From: Williamsia serinedens
GTDB taxonomy: Bacteria > Actinomycetota > Actinomycetes > Mycobacteriales > Mycobacteriaceae
DNA length: 64,000 nucleotides
Direction of reading: 5' to 3'
NCBI RefSeq assembly: GCF_024171725.1
Contig: NZ_JAMTCG010000005.1
Location: 124,001-188,000, forward strand
Translations under genes and position numbers: made by a program
Notes under the pieces: generated by a model
Seen by the model: the letters and a program-made list of their open reading frames with translations, nothing else
Database searches by the model: none
What the model was told of the DNA's origin: nothing
In this document: in pieces, positions 53,316 through 63,344 of the stretch
How the letters are laid out: the number at the start of each line of letters is the position of its first letter
Position numbering within the stretch: the stretch's first letter is position 1

Positions 53316-53921
53316 ATGACCGACACCACCGAAGCACCGACCTTCACGTCCGGGTTCGACCAGCCGCGCGCCGAGGCCGCGGTCCGGGAGCTGCTCCTCG
53401 CGATGGGCGAGGACCCCGATCGCGACGGGCTGCAGGACACCCCTGCACGGGTCGCGCGGGCCTACAAGGAGATGTTCGCCGGCCTCTGGGTCGACCCCGA
53501 CGAGGTCCTCGCGACCACCTTCGACGTCGGCCACGACGAGCTCGTGCTGGTCAAGGACATCCCGATGTACTCCACGTGCGAGCACCATCTCGTGTCGTTC
53601 CACGGCGTGGCGCACGTCGGGTACATCCCGGGCACCACGGGCCAGGTGACGGGGCTGTCGAAGCTGGCGCGTGTGGTCGATCTGTACGCGAAGCGTCCGC
53701 AGGTCCAGGAACGTCTCACCACGCAGATCGCCGACGCGCTGGTCCGCAAACTCGATCCGCGCGGGGTGATCGTCGTCATCGAGGCCGAGCACCTGTGCAT
53801 GGCGATGCGCGGCATCCGCAAGCCCGGCGCGAGCACCACCACCTCAGCGGTGCGCGGGATCTTCAAGACGAACGCGATCAGCCGCGGTGAGGCGCTCGAG
53901 CTCATCGCGCGACGGACCTGA
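53316..53921 (+). CDS. folE: GTP cyclohydrolase I
   Basis: First enzyme of folate synthesis, making dihydroneopterin triphosphate from GTP. It has 201 residues. Zinc and active-site residues are visible in [13 protein letters not shown] (Cys, two His) and [10 protein letters not shown] (Cys). The order ftsH-folE-folP-folB-folK matches Rv3610c-Rv3606c of M. tuberculosis. ATG 53316 has no strong RBS. FolP begins 38 bp downstream with its own leaderless promoter. Confidence 0.97.
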   Translation: MTDTTEAPTFTSGFDQPRAEAAVRELLLAMGEDPDRDGLQDTPARVARAYKEMFAGLWVDPDEVLATTFDVGHDELVLVKDIPMYSTCEHHLVSFHGVAHVGYIPGTTGQVTGLSKLARVVDLYAKRPQVQERLTTQIADALVRKLDPRGVIVVIEAEHLCMAMRGIRKPGASTTTSAVRGIFKTNAISRGEALELIARRT

Positions 53922-53946
53922 CGTCCGTTCTCACGCCGCCCACGCA

Positions 53947-53959
53947 TACCGTGGACGGC
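53947..53959 (+). promoter_or_regulatory. Leaderless -10 element of folP
   Basis: TACCGT at 53947-53952 is followed by 7 bases and then GTG 53960, so the expected transcription start is the start codon. It gives folP-folB-folK a promoter separate from folE and argues against the earlier GTG at 53951, which lies inside the -10. Confidence 0.5.
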
Positions 53960-54847
53960 GTGTCCCCCGCGGTCGACCTGACGCCCGGCACCCGCACCCG
54001 TGTGGTGGGGGTCCTCAACGTGACGGCCGACTCCTTCTCCGACGGCGGCCTGTACCTCGACCCCGATCGTGCAGTCGAGCACGGGGTGCTGCTCGCCCGC
54101 CAGGGCGCCGACCTCGTCGACGTGGGCGGTGAGTCCACGCGCCCGGGCGCGACGCGCGTCGAGCCCGACGTCGAACGCGACCGCGTCGTCCCGGTGATCC
54201 GCGCTCTCGCCGACGAGGGCGTCGCGGTGTCCGTCGACACGATGCGTGCGTCGGTGGCCGCCGCGGCCGTCGAGGCCGGGGCCGCGGTCATCAACGACGT
54301 GTCCGGCGGCCGCGCCGACCCCGACATGGCGCGCGTCGCGGCCGAGACCGGCGTCCCCTGGATCCTCATGCACTGGCGCCCCACCGTCGACGACTCCGGC
54401 GTCACCCGCTTCGCCCACCGCGTCGACGACGTCGGCGGATACCGCGACGTCGTCGCCCAGGTCAGTGCCGAGCTGCTCGCCCAGGTCGATGCGGCCGTCG
54501 CGGCCGGTGTGAGCCCCGACCGCCTCGTGCTGGACCCCGGGCTGGGATTCGCCAAGGCCGCGGCGCACAACTGGGCGCTGCTGCACGCGTTGCCGACCCT
54601 CGTCGGACTGGGCTACCCGATCCTGGTCGGCGCGTCACGCAAGCGGTTCCTCGGTGCGCTGCTCGGCGGTGCCGACGACCCCCGACCGCCCGACGGCCGC
54701 GAGGTCGCCACCGCCGCGGTCACCGCCCTGTCCGCCGCGCATGGTGCGTGGGGCGTGCGCGTGCACGACGTCGTCGCCGGTCGCGACGCCGTCGCCGTCG
54801 CCGCGGCCTGGACCACGGGCGGGAGAAGGGGTTCCGTCGATGGCTGA
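53960..54847 (+). CDS. folP: Dihydropteroate synthase
   Basis: Condenses hydroxymethyl-dihydropterin pyrophosphate with p-aminobenzoate; the sulfonamide target. It has 295 residues. Signature segments are [49 protein letters not shown] (pterin site Asp and Lys) and [12 protein letters not shown] 53960 is chosen from the leaderless element; GTG 53951 would add three residues. Its end overlaps the folB ATG by 8 bp. Confidence 0.96.
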   Translation: MSPAVDLTPGTRTRVVGVLNVTADSFSDGGLYLDPDRAVEHGVLLARQGADLVDVGGESTRPGATRVEPDVERDRVVPVIRALADEGVAVSVDTMRASVAAAAVEAGAAVINDVSGGRADPDMARVAAETGVPWILMHWRPTVDDSGVTRFAHRVDDVGGYRDVVAQVSAELLAQVDAAVAAGVSPDRLVLDPGLGFAKAAAHNWALLHALPTLVGLGYPILVGASRKRFLGALLGGADDPRPPDGREVATAAVTALSAAHGAWGVRVHDVVAGRDAVAVAAAWTTGGRRGSVDG

Positions 54848-55217
54848 CCGCATCGAGCTGCGGGGCCTGGTGGTCCGGGGCAATCACGGCGTCTTCGACC
54901 ACGAGAAGCGGGACGGACAGGACTTCGTCATCGACCTCGTGCTGTGGCTCGACCTCAGTGCCGCCGCGGCCTCCGACGACCTGGCCCAGACCGTCCACTA
55001 CGGCGAACTGGCGCAGCGCGCCCACGACATCGTCGCCGGACCGTCGCGCGACCTCATCGAGACGGTCGGGGCCGAGATCGCCGACGACATCATGACCGAC
55101 GATCGCGTGGCCGCCTGCGAGGTGACCGTCCACAAACCGTCCGCGCCGATCCCGTTGACCTTCGCCGACGTGGCCGTCGTGACGCGACGGTCGCGCAAGT
55201 CCGGGCGGCCGCAGTGA
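54840..55217 (+). CDS. folB: Dihydroneopterin aldolase
   Basis: Converts dihydroneopterin to hydroxymethyl-dihydropterin and glycolaldehyde. It has 125 residues, the normal size. The start [25 protein letters not shown] in parts shows the catalytic region (Gly-x-HGVF-x-HE), and [11 protein letters not shown] carries the general-base Lys. It overlaps folP upstream by 8 bp and ends 10 bp before folK. Confidence 0.95.
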   Translation: MADRIELRGLVVRGNHGVFDHEKRDGQDFVIDLVLWLDLSAAAASDDLAQTVHYGELAQRAHDIVAGPSRDLIETVGAEIADDIMTDDRVAACEVTVHKPSAPIPLTFADVAVVTRRSRKSGRPQ

Positions 55218-55227
55218 GCCGGGCGCA

Positions 55228-55764
55228 GTGAGCAGAGCCGTCCTGTCGATCGGCGCCAACATGGGCGACACGGTCGCCGCACTGCGCGCCGTCCGCGACC
55301 ACTTCGGCGATCGCGTCGTCGCCGCGTCGGCGGTCCATGCGACCCCGCCCTGGGGCCCCGTCGCCCAGGACGACTTCGACAACGCCGTGCTCGTGGTCGA
55401 GGCTCCCGAGACCTCGCCGCGGGACTGGCTGGAGGAGGGCTTCGCCTGCGAGCGGGCTGCCGACCGGACGCGTGAGGTGCGCTGGGGGCCACGCACTCTC
55501 GACGTCGACGTCGTGTCGGTGAGCGTCGACGGGAGCGTCGTCGTCGACGATGACCCCGATCTCACGCTGCCGCACCCGCGAGCCCATCTCCGGGCTTTCG
55601 TGCTGATCCCGTGGCTCGACGCCGACCCCGACGCGGTCCTGTGGACGCCGACGGGCGAGCAGGCCGTCGCCGATCTCGTGGAGGGGCTGCCCGCCGACGA
55701 GCGTGTCGGTGTGCGCCGCCGCGACGTCGAGGGCTGGACCGTGGTGCGGGAGGGCGACCGGTGA
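55228..55764 (+). CDS. folK: HPPK (hydroxymethyl-dihydropterin pyrophosphokinase)
   Basis: Transfers pyrophosphate from ATP to hydroxymethyl-dihydropterin. It has 178 residues. The start [10 protein letters not shown] corresponds to the usual LGSNLGD, and [14 protein letters not shown] is the HPPK signature with the two metal-binding Asp, followed by [16 protein letters not shown] 55228 is preceded by a 9-bp direct repeat (GCAGTGAGC at 55211 and 55225). Its stop overlaps the DUF3180 start as GTGA. Confidence 0.95.
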   Translation: MSRAVLSIGANMGDTVAALRAVRDHFGDRVVAASAVHATPPWGPVAQDDFDNAVLVVEAPETSPRDWLEEGFACERAADRTREVRWGPRTLDVDVVSVSVDGSVVVDDDPDLTLPHPRAHLRAFVLIPWLDADPDAVLWTPTGEQAVADLVEGLPADERVGVRRRDVEGWTVVREGDR

Positions 55765-56294
55765 CCCGCGGCGACAGACGGCGTCCCCGCCGCGACGACC
55801 CGGAGCAGGAGGGCTTGGCGCCCACCCGTGTCCGGGACCTGCTCGGTGTCGCCGCGGTGACGGCCGTGGTGGTGTGGCTGCTCGTCCGCGTCAGCTACGG
55901 GCAGCTGCCGCCGCTGCCGCTGCTGGCCGGCATCGTCCTCTACGCCCTGGCCGCGCTCGAGGCCGTGATCGCGGTGATCGTCCGATCCCGCGTCTCGAGC
56001 TCGCAGGTGGGCCGCGCCTCCGGACAGTTGCATCCGTTGACCGCGGCCCGGGTGCTCGCGCTCGCCAAGGCGTCGGCCCTGCTCGGTGCCCTCGCCGTCG
56101 GGGTGTGGGCGGGCATGGGGATCTACCTGCTGTCGCTGTCGGAGTCCTCTGCGGCCGACCACGATCGACCCGCGGCCATCGTCGGTCTCGTCGGAGGTGT
56201 GCTGCTCGCCGCTGCGGCGCTGTGGCTCGAATACTGCTGTCGGACACCGGACGATCCCGAGGACGCCGCGGGCGCGTCGCCATCGGGCACATGA
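55761..56294 (+). CDS. DUF3180 membrane protein (Rv3605c-like)
   Basis: A protein of 177 residues. A basic cytoplasmic N-terminus ([10 protein letters not shown]) precedes four hydrophobic segments at about residues 27-45, 50-70, 95-122 and 138-160. The family DUF3180 is confined to Actinobacteria and nearly always follows folK, but its function is unknown. GTG 55761 overlaps folK (GTGA), so co-translation with the folate genes is expected. A role in folate or pterin transport would be speculation. Confidence 0.85.
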   Translation: MTRGDRRRPRRDDPEQEGLAPTRVRDLLGVAAVTAVVVWLLVRVSYGQLPPLPLLAGIVLYALAALEAVIAVIVRSRVSSSQVGRASGQLHPLTAARVLALAKASALLGALAVGVWAGMGIYLLSLSESSAADHDRPAAIVGLVGGVLLAAAALWLEYCCRTPDDPEDAAGASPSGT

Positions 56295-56367
56295 CCGACC
56301 CACGCACAGCCCAGGACGACGCCCCGACACCGACCTCGCCCTCGCACGTCCGGGCCCCCGACGCCAG

Positions 56368-56380
56368 TAGGGTGACGCGC
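56368..56380 (+). promoter_or_regulatory. Leaderless -10 element inside the fol operon end
   Basis: TAGGGT at 56368-56373, then 7 bases, then ATG 56381. This supports the shorter start of the DUF6779 protein over the ATG at 56291 that overlaps the DUF3180 stop. Confidence 0.5.
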
Positions 56381-57421
56381 ATGACGTCAACGGGCGGTCG
56401 CTCCGCCGGTACCCGCCGGTCGCGGCGCGGGCCGGCCCAGTGGCTGCTCGGTCTGCTCCTCGTCCTCGCCATCGGTGCGTCGATCGCCATGATCTTCTCG
56501 CCCGACCGCAGCATCGTCGCGTCGCTGGCCGTGATCGCCGCGCTGTGGGCTGCGGTCATCGGGGCCATCCTGGTCACCAAGTTCCGGCGTCAGGCCGACT
56601 CGGCGGAGGCGAAGACGCGTGACCTGCGCGTCGTCTACGAACTGCAGCTCGAGCGGGAGATCGCTGCGCGCAAGCAGTACGAGCTCGGTGTCGAGGCGCA
56701 GATCCGGCGCGAGGTGCGCGCGGAGTCGTCCGCGGAACTGCGTGCGCTGCAGGAGCAGGTCGCGTCGTTGCGGGCGAGTGTCGAGGCCCTGGTGGGGGAA
56801 CTGCCCGACCAGCGTGTCGCCCTCGAGGCCGAGCGTCTGCGTGCGCTGGGCCCCGTCGACGACCCCGTCGTGTCCGACGGTGCCACCGCCGAGCGCGACT
56901 TCGCCCGTACCGCACCGGAACCCACGGCGACGCCCCCCGTCGCACCGCAGCCGCCCGCCGAACCGGTCGTCGACCCTCCCGCCGACCGGCCGCGGTTCGT
57001 CGACGAGACCCCGACCGACGAGTGGGCCGCGTCCGCGACGACCCCCGCCGCGGCGCCGCCCGCCGTGCCCACCACGGCCCCGGAGCCGACACCCGCGCCG
57101 ACGCCGGACGCTCCGTCGTCGACCGGCGCGCATCGACAGCCCGCCGCCGACGCCGGCGGCGGACGGCACGGCCGGGGTGCTCCCGCACCGGAGCCGGCGG
57201 GGCACGAGGCACCCGGGACCGACGCACCTGACACCGCCGACGAGTCCATCGACGACGCGACACCGGCGTGGTCCACCTCCGTCGACGCCCCCGCCCGTCG
57301 TGACCGCCACCGCGCCCGGGAGGTCGACAGCGGCGCGCACAGCAACGGCCGGTCGGTGTCGGAGCTGATGGAGTCGCTGCGCTCCGGCGGCGGCGGACGT
57401 CGTCGCCGTCGCGAGGACTGA
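56381..57421 (+). CDS. DUF6779-like membrane protein with coiled coil (Rv3604c-like)
   Basis: A protein of 346 residues from ATG 56381, or 376 from ATG 56291 (ATGA overlap with DUF3180). Two transmembrane helices (about residues 19-37 and 42-64) are followed by a charged coiled coil (about 70-150, VVYELQLEREIAARKQYELG) and a long Pro/Ala/Thr/Asp-rich disordered region ending in a conserved-looking SVSELMESLRSGGGGRRRRR. The same place in M. tuberculosis holds Rv3604c, also a membrane protein with a low-complexity tail. The layout suggests a scaffold or cell-envelope role, unproven. Confidence 0.8.
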   Translation: MTSTGGRSAGTRRSRRGPAQWLLGLLLVLAIGASIAMIFSPDRSIVASLAVIAALWAAVIGAILVTKFRRQADSAEAKTRDLRVVYELQLEREIAARKQYELGVEAQIRREVRAESSAELRALQEQVASLRASVEALVGELPDQRVALEAERLRALGPVDDPVVSDGATAERDFARTAPEPTATPPVAPQPPAEPVVDPPADRPRFVDETPTDEWAASATTPAAAPPAVPTTAPEPTPAPTPDAPSSTGAHRQPAADAGGGRHGRGAPAPEPAGHEAPGTDAPDTADESIDDATPAWSTSVDAPARRDRHRAREVDSGAHSNGRSVSELMESLRSGGGGRRRRRED

Positions 57422-57485
57422 CCCCAGCCTTCCGAGGCCGGGTGACCCCGGTCACTGTCCGTTCCGCGGGGTCGTGCGCTGCGCC

Positions 57486-57529
57486 TATCCTCGATCCCGA
57501 ACGTCCGGTACCCGCCATGCGGGACCGGA
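57486..57529 (+). promoter_or_regulatory. Promoter and hairpin leader of the DUF2520 gene
   Basis: TATCCT at 57486-57491 fits a -10 with a start near 57498. The leader folds as TCCGG-TA-CCCGC / GCGGG-A-CCGGA (57504-57529) around a CAT loop, ending about 11 bases before the RBS GGAGG and GTG 57551. Confidence 0.4.
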
Positions 57530-57550
57530 ACGGTGATCAGGAGGACATCG

Positions 57551-58492
57551 GTGACCTCATCGGGCATCTCGAACTGGCCCGCGCCTGCACGACTCACGGT
57601 GGGCGTCGTCTCGGCCGGTCGAGTGGGTTCGGCGGTGGGCGCGGCTCTCGAGGCCGCAGGACACGTCGTCGGCGGCGTCGTCGCCCGATCCGATCGCTCC
57701 CGCGCCCGTGCCGCGCGCCTGCTGCCCGACTCCGAGATCCTCGAGCTCGAGGCGGTCGTCGCCCGCAGTGAACTGCTCGTCGTGGCCGTGCCCGACGCCG
57801 TCCTCGACTGCGTCGTGGCCGACATCGCCGCCACCGGCGCGCTCACCCCGGGCACGCTCGTCGCGCACACAGCCGGAGCCCACGGCATCGGCGTCCTCGC
57901 CCCGCTGGCCGAGCTCGGCGCCACCACCCTGGCCCTGCACCCCGCGATGACTTTCGTCGACTCCGACGACGACGTCCGTCGTCTGCACACCGCGTGCTTC
58001 GGGGTCACCGCCGCCGACGAGGTCGGGTACGCCGTCGCCGCGTCCCTGGTCCTCGAGATGGGTGGAGAACCTGTCCGGGTCCGTGAGGAGGCCCGCACGC
58101 TCTACCACGCGTCCCTCGCCCACGGCGCGAACCACCTCGTCGCCCTGATCTCCGACGCCCTCGACGGGCTGCGGATCGCGTTGGCGGGGCAGGAGCTGCC
58201 CGGCCAGGATCTCGTCGACGACCGCGCCGGCGGGCTACCGGCACGTGTCCTGGGCCCGTTGGTGACGGCCGCGCTGCAGAACACCCTCGAACTCGGCCCG
58301 TCCGCGCTGACCGGACCGGTGGCCCGAGGCGACAGTGCCGCGCTCGCACGGCATCTCGCGGCCCTCGACGAGGCCGACCCCGACCTCGCGGGTGCCTACC
58401 GGGCGATGGCGGCCCGCGCCGCCCACCACTCCGCCGCCCCGGACGCCGTCTGGGACGTCCTGCGCTCCGACGACCGGAAAGGGAGCCGATGA
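57551..58492 (+). CDS. Rossmann-like DUF2520 protein (Rv3603c-like)
   Basis: A protein of 313 residues. The N-terminal Rossmann domain starts [17 protein letters not shown] (Gly-rich dinucleotide loop) and has [13 protein letters not shown]. The C-terminal helical DUF2520 domain includes [20 protein letters not shown]. Overall it resembles 6-phosphogluconate/ketopantoate-type dehydrogenases. Its fixed place before panC, also in M. tuberculosis, suggests a link to pantoate; some have proposed ketopantoate reductase-like activity, but this is not established. GTG 57551 follows GGAGG. Its stop overlaps panC (ATGA). Confidence 0.88.
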   Translation: MTSSGISNWPAPARLTVGVVSAGRVGSAVGAALEAAGHVVGGVVARSDRSRARAARLLPDSEILELEAVVARSELLVVAVPDAVLDCVVADIAATGALTPGTLVAHTAGAHGIGVLAPLAELGATTLALHPAMTFVDSDDDVRRLHTACFGVTAADEVGYAVAASLVLEMGGEPVRVREEARTLYHASLAHGANHLVALISDALDGLRIALAGQELPGQDLVDDRAGGLPARVLGPLVTAALQNTLELGPSALTGPVARGDSAALARHLAALDEADPDLAGAYRAMAARAAHHSAAPDAVWDVLRSDDRKGSR

Positions 58493-59403
58493 CCACCGCC
58501 ACCCGCCCCTACACACCGGGATCGCTGACGGTGCACCGCGATCCGGCCACGCTCGCCCAGGTGTCCCGGGCGCTGCGACAGACCGGCAAGCGCGTCGTGC
58601 TGGTCCCGACGATGGGCGCCCTGCACGCCGGGCACCGCGAGCTCATACGGGCCGCCCGCGCTCAGGGGCCGGCCGTCGTCATCGTCTCGATCTTCGTCAA
58701 CCCCCTGCAGTTCGGGGAGAACGAGGACCTCGACGCCTACCCGCGGACGTTCGACGCCGACCGCGCGATCTGTGAGGAGGCGGGCGTCGAGCTGCTCTTC
58801 GCGCCGACCGTCACGGACATGTACCCGGCCGGTCGCCGTACCACCGTCCATCCGGGTCCGCTCGGCGACGAGCTCGAAGGCGCCTCCCGGCCCGGTCATT
58901 TCGCGGGGATGCTCACCGTCGTGGCGAAGCTGCTGACGATCGCCGCGCCGCACGCCGCGTTCTTCGGGGAGAAGGACTACCAGCAGCTGGTGCTCGTCCG
59001 GCAGATGGTCACCGACCTGAACCTCGGCGTCGACATCGTCGGGGTCCCGACCGTGCGCGAGTCCGACGGCCTGGCCCTGTCGAGCCGCAACGTGTACCTC
59101 TCCGCGGAGCAGCGTGAGGCCGCGACCGCGCTGTCGGCGGCACTCGTCGCCGGTGCGCACGCCGCCGCCGGCGGCCCCGACGCGATCATCGCCACGGCCC
59201 GTGAGGTCCTCGCCGCCCATCCCGAGATCGACGTCGACTACCTCGAGGTGCGCGGCACCGACCTGGGGCCGCCACCGGAGCAGGGCGACGGGCGGCTGCT
59301 CGTCGCGGCCCGCGTCGGCTCCACCCGACTGATCGACAACGTCGGCGTGGCCGTCGGGACCGGCTTCCTGGCCCGCGGCACCACGCCCGACCCCGTCTCC
59401 TGA
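58489..59403 (+). CDS. panC: Pantothenate synthetase
   Basis: Joins pantoate and beta-alanine using ATP. It has 304 residues. The class I nucleotidyltransferase HIGH-like motif is HAGH in [13 protein letters not shown], with [13 protein letters not shown] (pantoate site), [10 protein letters not shown] and the KMSKS-equivalent [11 protein letters not shown] 58489 overlaps the DUF2520 stop. panD follows after 31 bp and coaX overlaps panD, so pantothenate synthesis and its phosphorylation are encoded together. Confidence 0.97.
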   Translation: MTTATRPYTPGSLTVHRDPATLAQVSRALRQTGKRVVLVPTMGALHAGHRELIRAARAQGPAVVIVSIFVNPLQFGENEDLDAYPRTFDADRAICEEAGVELLFAPTVTDMYPAGRRTTVHPGPLGDELEGASRPGHFAGMLTVVAKLLTIAAPHAAFFGEKDYQQLVLVRQMVTDLNLGVDIVGVPTVRESDGLALSSRNVYLSAEQREAATALSAALVAGAHAAAGGPDAIIATAREVLAAHPEIDVDYLEVRGTDLGPPPEQGDGRLLVAARVGSTRLIDNVGVAVGTGFLARGTTPDPVS

Positions 59404-59434
59404 CCACCACCCACACCGGCACCGAGGACATCCC

Positions 59435-59878
59435 ATGCTCCGCACCATGATGACGTCGAAGATCCACCGCGCCACCGTGACCCAGGCCGACCTCCACTAC
59501 GTCGGGTCGGTCACCGTCGACGCCGACCTGCTCGACGCCGCCGGCCTGCTCGAGGGGGAGCAGGTCACCATCGTCGACATCGACAACGGTGCGCGTCTCG
59601 TCACCTACGCCATCGCCGGTCCGCGGGGCACGGGTGTCATCGGCATCAACGGTGCCGCAGCGCATCTCGTGCACCCGGGTGACCTCGTCATCATCATCGC
59701 CTACGGGATGCTGAGCCCGGAGGAACTCGCCGACTACGCGCCCCGCGTGGTGTTCGTCGACGCCGCCAACCGGATCGTCGACCTCGGTGACGACGCCGCA
59801 CACGTCCCGAACGGGGCCGACCTGCTCGACCCGCGCGTGCTCGACCCGGCGCTGCTCTCCGAGCCCGTCTCGCGCTGA
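59435..59878 (+). CDS. panD: Aspartate 1-decarboxylase (pyruvoyl enzyme)
   Basis: Makes beta-alanine from aspartate. It has 147 residues as a proenzyme. Self-cleavage occurs between Gly24 and Ser25 in HYVGSVT, and Ser25 becomes the pyruvoyl group. The substrate region KIHRAT with Lys9, and [18 protein letters not shown], are conserved. ATG 59435 gives MLRTMM..., as in M. tuberculosis. The C-terminal tail beyond residue 115 is variable in the family. The stop overlaps coaX by one base (TGATG). Confidence 0.96.
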   Translation: MLRTMMTSKIHRATVTQADLHYVGSVTVDADLLDAAGLLEGEQVTIVDIDNGARLVTYAIAGPRGTGVIGINGAAAHLVHPGDLVIIIAYGMLSPEELADYAPRVVFVDAANRIVDLGDDAAHVPNGADLLDPRVLDPALLSEPVSR

Positions 59879-60720
59879 TGCTGCTGGTCCTCGACATCGG
59901 CAACACGAACATCCACCTCGGGGTGTTCGCGGGCCGCGGCGACCACGCGACGCTGGTGCGGGACTGGCGGATCCGCACCGAGCCGCGCATGACGGCCGAT
60001 GAACTCGCGTTGACGCTGGATGGTCTCCTCGGCGACGACACCGACCGCGTCGTGTCGGTCGCGGCGCTGTCCACGGTCCCGTCCCTGCTGCGCGAGATGC
60101 GCGTGATGGTGCCGAAGTACTTCGGGTCCGGACCGCACGTGCTGTTCGAGCCGGGCCTGCGGACCGGTGTGCCGCTGCTGGTCGACAACCCCCGCGAGGT
60201 CGGCACAGACCGCGTCGCCAACGCGCTGGCCGCGCGGGAGACGTACGGGACCGCCTGCATCGTCGTCGATTTCGGCACCACCACCCTCGTCGACGTCGTG
60301 TCGGCGAAGGGGGAGTTCCTCGGTGGGGCCATCGCGCCCGGCATCGACATCGCCGTGGACGCGCTCGCGCAGCGCACCGTCACGCTGCGGACCGTCGAAC
60401 TGCTGCCGCCCCGCAGCGTCGTCGGCAAGAACACCGTCGAGGCGCTGCAGTCGGGGATCCTGTACGGGTTCGCCGGCCAGGTCGACGGACTGGTGTCGCG
60501 GATCCGTCGCGAGATCCCCGGGTTCGCCGAGTCCGACGACGTCACCGTCGTCGCCACCGGGTTCCTCGCGCCCCTGGTGTTCGACGAGTGCCGCACCCTC
60601 GACGTCGCGCACCCCCACCTCACCCTCGAGGGTCTGCGCCTGGTGTTCGAGCGGCAGCAGGAGCTGCGACGCAAGGCCGAGAACCGGGATGGCGCCCGTC
60701 GGGCCGCTGTGTCAGACTGA
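59878..60720 (+). CDS. coaX: Type III pantothenate kinase
   Basis: Phosphorylates pantothenate, the first step of CoA synthesis. It has 280 residues of the ASKHA fold: DIGNTNIHLGVF (phosphate 1), GTDRVANALAA, IVVDFGTTTLVD and GGAIAPGIDIAVDAL. Actinobacteria often carry both CoaA and CoaX, and in M. tuberculosis the CoaX homologue is reportedly inactive. Here the catalytic Asp (VVDFGT and LVDNP) are present, so activity cannot be excluded. Confidence 0.94.
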   Translation: MLLVLDIGNTNIHLGVFAGRGDHATLVRDWRIRTEPRMTADELALTLDGLLGDDTDRVVSVAALSTVPSLLREMRVMVPKYFGSGPHVLFEPGLRTGVPLLVDNPREVGTDRVANALAARETYGTACIVVDFGTTTLVDVVSAKGEFLGGAIAPGIDIAVDALAQRTVTLRTVELLPPRSVVGKNTVEALQSGILYGFAGQVDGLVSRIRREIPGFAESDDVTVVATGFLAPLVFDECRTLDVAHPHLTLEGLRLVFERQQELRRKAENRDGARRAAVSD

Positions 60721-60807
60721 CGCCGTGATGATGCGCTGTCGCGAGTGTTGTCGGGCCTGACGGCCCCACCGCACCCTGCCCGCATCACATCTCGAGGACT
60801 CCCTTCC

Positions 60808-61254
60808 ATGCCCGACGTGGCTCTGCGTTCCCACACCCGTCTATCCGCCCATCCGGTCACCGCGACTGCGCGCGCGCCGCTGGGTCTCCCCGTCGCCGAT
60901 CTCCACCCGGCGCTGACCTCCGGCCATCGGCTCGTCGACGTCCGCCCGCAGCGTGACCGCGACGCCGACGGTGTCGTCGCCGGGGCCATCGCCCTCGCTC
61001 CCGAGGTCGCGGTCGCACGGCTCACGCCGGGGACCCCGACCTCGCTGCGCTTCGCCGAGCCGTCGTCGCGGTGGGTGCTCGTGGGCACCGACGGCCACGA
61101 CGCGGAGTGGCTCACCTGGCACCTGCACGCGGCCGGGGTGACCGAGGCGCGCTTCCTCCTCGGCGGCGCTCGCGCGCTCCGCACGCGGACCCCCGGCGCG
61201 CTGCCGGTGACCGAGGCGCAGCGCCGCGAGGCCGCGGCCATCACCGCGCACTGA
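60808..61254 (+). CDS. Rhodanese-like protein lacking the catalytic cysteine
   Basis: A protein of 148 residues. Residues about 25-130 have the rhodanese outline: [46 protein letters not shown] and FLLGGARAL. At the active-site loop, where CxxGxR is expected, the sequence is VGTDGHD, so it cannot form a persulfide. It may be a sulfide-independent binding or regulatory version. ATG 60808 has GAGGA 9 bases upstream. It sits between coaX and lysS, where M. tuberculosis has only tiny ORFs as I recall. Confidence 0.7.
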   Translation: MPDVALRSHTRLSAHPVTATARAPLGLPVADLHPALTSGHRLVDVRPQRDRDADGVVAGAIALAPEVAVARLTPGTPTSLRFAEPSSRWVLVGTDGHDAEWLTWHLHAAGVTEARFLLGGARALRTRTPGALPVTEAQRREAAAITAH

Positions 61255-61305
61255 CGGTCGCCGGGGGCGCCCGCGGCGCCGGTCGGGTCGTCCCGCACGG
61301 GACGA

Positions 61306-61318
61306 TAGGGTCGTCCGG
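61306..61318 (+). promoter_or_regulatory. Leaderless promoter element of lysS
   Basis: TAGGGT at 61306-61311, then 7 bases, then GTG 61319, with no Shine-Dalgarno. The gene would start on the first base of its mRNA. Confidence 0.55.
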
Positions 61319-62836
61319 GTGAGCGAGACCCCGACGGCCCAGGCCACCGACGCCGACCATCTGCCCGAGCAGCTGCGCATCCGTCGGGAGAAGCGGGCCC
61401 GGATCCTCGCCGAGGGCGGCCAGGCGTACCCCGTCGCCGTCGAGCGCACCCACACCCTCGCCGCGATCCGCGCCGCCCACGCCGATCTCCCGACGGACAC
61501 CGCGACCGGTGAGCACGTGGGCGTCGCCGGACGGGTCATCTTCGTCCGCAACAAGGGCAAGCTGTGCTTCTCCACCCTGCAGGAGGGCGACGGCACGCAG
61601 CTCCAGGTGATGATCAGCCTCAACGGCGTCGGCGAGGAGCGGCTCGCCGCGTGGAAGGCCGACGTCGACCTCGGTGACTTCGTCTTCGTCCACGGCGAGG
61701 TGATCACCTCCCGCACCGGCGAGCTCAGCGTCATGGCCGACGCGTGGCAGATGGCGTCGAAGGCTCTGCGGCCCCTGCCCGTCGCGCACAAGGAGCTCAG
61801 CGAGGAGACCCGGGTCCGCCAGCGCTACGTCGACCTCGTCCTCAACCCCGCCGCCCGCGAGACGGCGCGCACCCGCATCGCCGTGGTCCGCGCGGTGCGT
61901 GACGTCCTCACCGAGCAGGACTTCGTCGAGGTCGAGACGCCGATGCTGCAGACGCAGCACGGTGGGGCCGCGGCGCGGCCGTTCGTGACCCACTCGAACG
62001 CCCTGGACATCGACCTCTACCTGCGGATCGCGCCGGAGCTGTTCCTCAAGCGCGCCGTCGTCGGTGGGATCGACCGCGTCTTCGAGATCAACCGCAACTT
62101 CCGCAACGAGGGCATCGACTCCACGCACTCGCCCGAGTTCGCGATGCTCGAGACGTACCAGGCCTACGGCACCTACGACGACTCCGCGCGGATGACCCGC
62201 GAGCTGGTGCAGGAGGTGTCGCGGCGCGCGCTCGGCACGCTCACCCCGACGCTGGCCGACGGCACGGTCTACGACCTGTCGGGGGAGTGGCGCAGCATCT
62301 CGATGTACCCGTCGCTGTCGGAGGCGGCCGGGCAGGAGGTCACGCCGGCGACCTCCGTCGACGATCTCCGCGCCCTCGCCGACCGCGTCGGCCTCGCAGT
62401 CCCCACCGACAAGGGGTACGGCCACGGCAAGCTCGTCGAGGAACTGTGGGAGCACCTCGTGGGTTCGCACATCTCCGAGCCGTTCTTCGTCCGCGATTTC
62501 CCCGTCGAGACCTCTCCGTTGACCCGGGATCACCGGAGCATTCCGGGGGTCGTCGAGAAATGGGATCTGTACGTCCGCGGATTCGAACTCGCGACCGGTT
62601 ATTCGGAATTGATCGACCCGATCATCCAACGCGAGCGATTCGTCGATCAAGCGCGTCTCGCGCGCGCCGGCGACGACGAGGCGATGGTTCTCGACGAGGA
62701 ATTCCTCACCGCCATGGAGCACGGGATGCCTCCCACGACGGGCACCGGTATGGGCATCGATCGCCTGCTCATGGCACTGACGGGGCTCGGGATCCGCGAC
62801 ACGATCCTGTTCCCGTTCGTCAAACCGTCGGAATGA
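61319..62836 (+). CDS. lysS: Lysyl-tRNA synthetase, class II
   Basis: Charges tRNA-Lys. It has 505 residues. The N-terminal OB-fold anticodon domain spans about 55-160 ([18 protein letters not shown]), and the class II core has motif 2 [14 protein letters not shown] and motif 3 [15 protein letters not shown]. No membrane domain is present, so this is LysS and not the lipid-lysylating LysX. It lies before lsr2, as Rv3598c-Rv3597c. From about 62500 to the stop the codon choice is somewhat AT-richer (ATT, GAA, AAA) than elsewhere in the gene. Confidence 0.96.
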   Translation: MSETPTAQATDADHLPEQLRIRREKRARILAEGGQAYPVAVERTHTLAAIRAAHADLPTDTATGEHVGVAGRVIFVRNKGKLCFSTLQEGDGTQLQVMISLNGVGEERLAAWKADVDLGDFVFVHGEVITSRTGELSVMADAWQMASKALRPLPVAHKELSEETRVRQRYVDLVLNPAARETARTRIAVVRAVRDVLTEQDFVEVETPMLQTQHGGAAARPFVTHSNALDIDLYLRIAPELFLKRAVVGGIDRVFEINRNFRNEGIDSTHSPEFAMLETYQAYGTYDDSARMTRELVQEVSRRALGTLTPTLADGTVYDLSGEWRSISMYPSLSEAAGQEVTPATSVDDLRALADRVGLAVPTDKGYGHGKLVEELWEHLVGSHISEPFFVRDFPVETSPLTRDHRSIPGVVEKWDLYVRGFELATGYSELIDPIIQRERFVDQARLARAGDDEAMVLDEEFLTAMEHGMPPTTGTGMGIDRLLMALTGLGIRDTILFPFVKPSE

Positions 62837-62868
62837 CGACACGGTTCTCACGAATTCGTCCCGAAGAA

Positions 62869-62897
62869 TTGTCGGGTCGGAAAGTTGTGGTTACCAT
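62869..62897 (+). promoter_or_regulatory. lsr2 promoter
   Basis: TTGTCG (62869-62874) and TACCAT (62892-62897) are 17 bp apart, with a start expected near 62904 and a leader of about 80 bases. The area is AT-richer than average, as expected if Lsr2 binds its own promoter. Confidence 0.6.
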
Positions 62898-62983
62898 CTG
62901 AATCCGATCGGGGGATCCGCGGGGGGAATCCGCAGGAACCCTCGTCGACGGGCAGGGTCGGCACGGCTGTGGGGATTTGCGGG

Positions 62984-63304
62984 ATGGCGAAAAAGGTGAC
63001 GGTCACACTGGTCGACGACGTCGACGACAGCAGACGCGCCGACGAGACGGTGGAGTTCGCGATCGACGGGGTCACCTACGAGATCGACCTCTCGCGGACC
63101 AACGCCCAGCGGCTCCGATCCCAGCTGAGCACCTGGGTCGAGCACGCCCGTCAGGTGGAGGGTGATGCCCGCACCGCCACCATCCAGCACGATCCCGGCA
63201 CCGCCGCCGCCATCCGCGACTGGGCCCGCCGCAACGGCATCGGTGTCTCCAGCCGCGGTCGCGTCGCGAGCGACGTCGTCGACCTCTACAACGCCGCCCA
63301 CTGA
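62984..63304 (+). CDS. lsr2: Lsr2 nucleoid-associated protein and xenogeneic silencer
   Basis: A protein of 106 residues. The N-terminal dimerisation domain is recognisable ([14 protein letters not shown]..., [14 protein letters not shown]), followed by an acidic-basic linker and the C-terminal DNA-binding domain ([27 protein letters not shown]) with the AT-hook-like RGR at about residue 94. Lsr2 coats AT-rich DNA and represses transferred genes, as H-NS does in enterobacteria. ATG 62984 gives the family start. It is followed by a large hairpin. Confidence 0.96.
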   Translation: MAKKVTVTLVDDVDDSRRADETVEFAIDGVTYEIDLSRTNAQRLRSQLSTWVEHARQVEGDARTATIQHDPGTAAAIRDWARRNGIGVSSRGRVASDVVDLYNAAH

Positions 63305-63344
63305 GGCAGATCGCGGGCCGCTGTCGCCCGCGTTGTCCCAGTCT

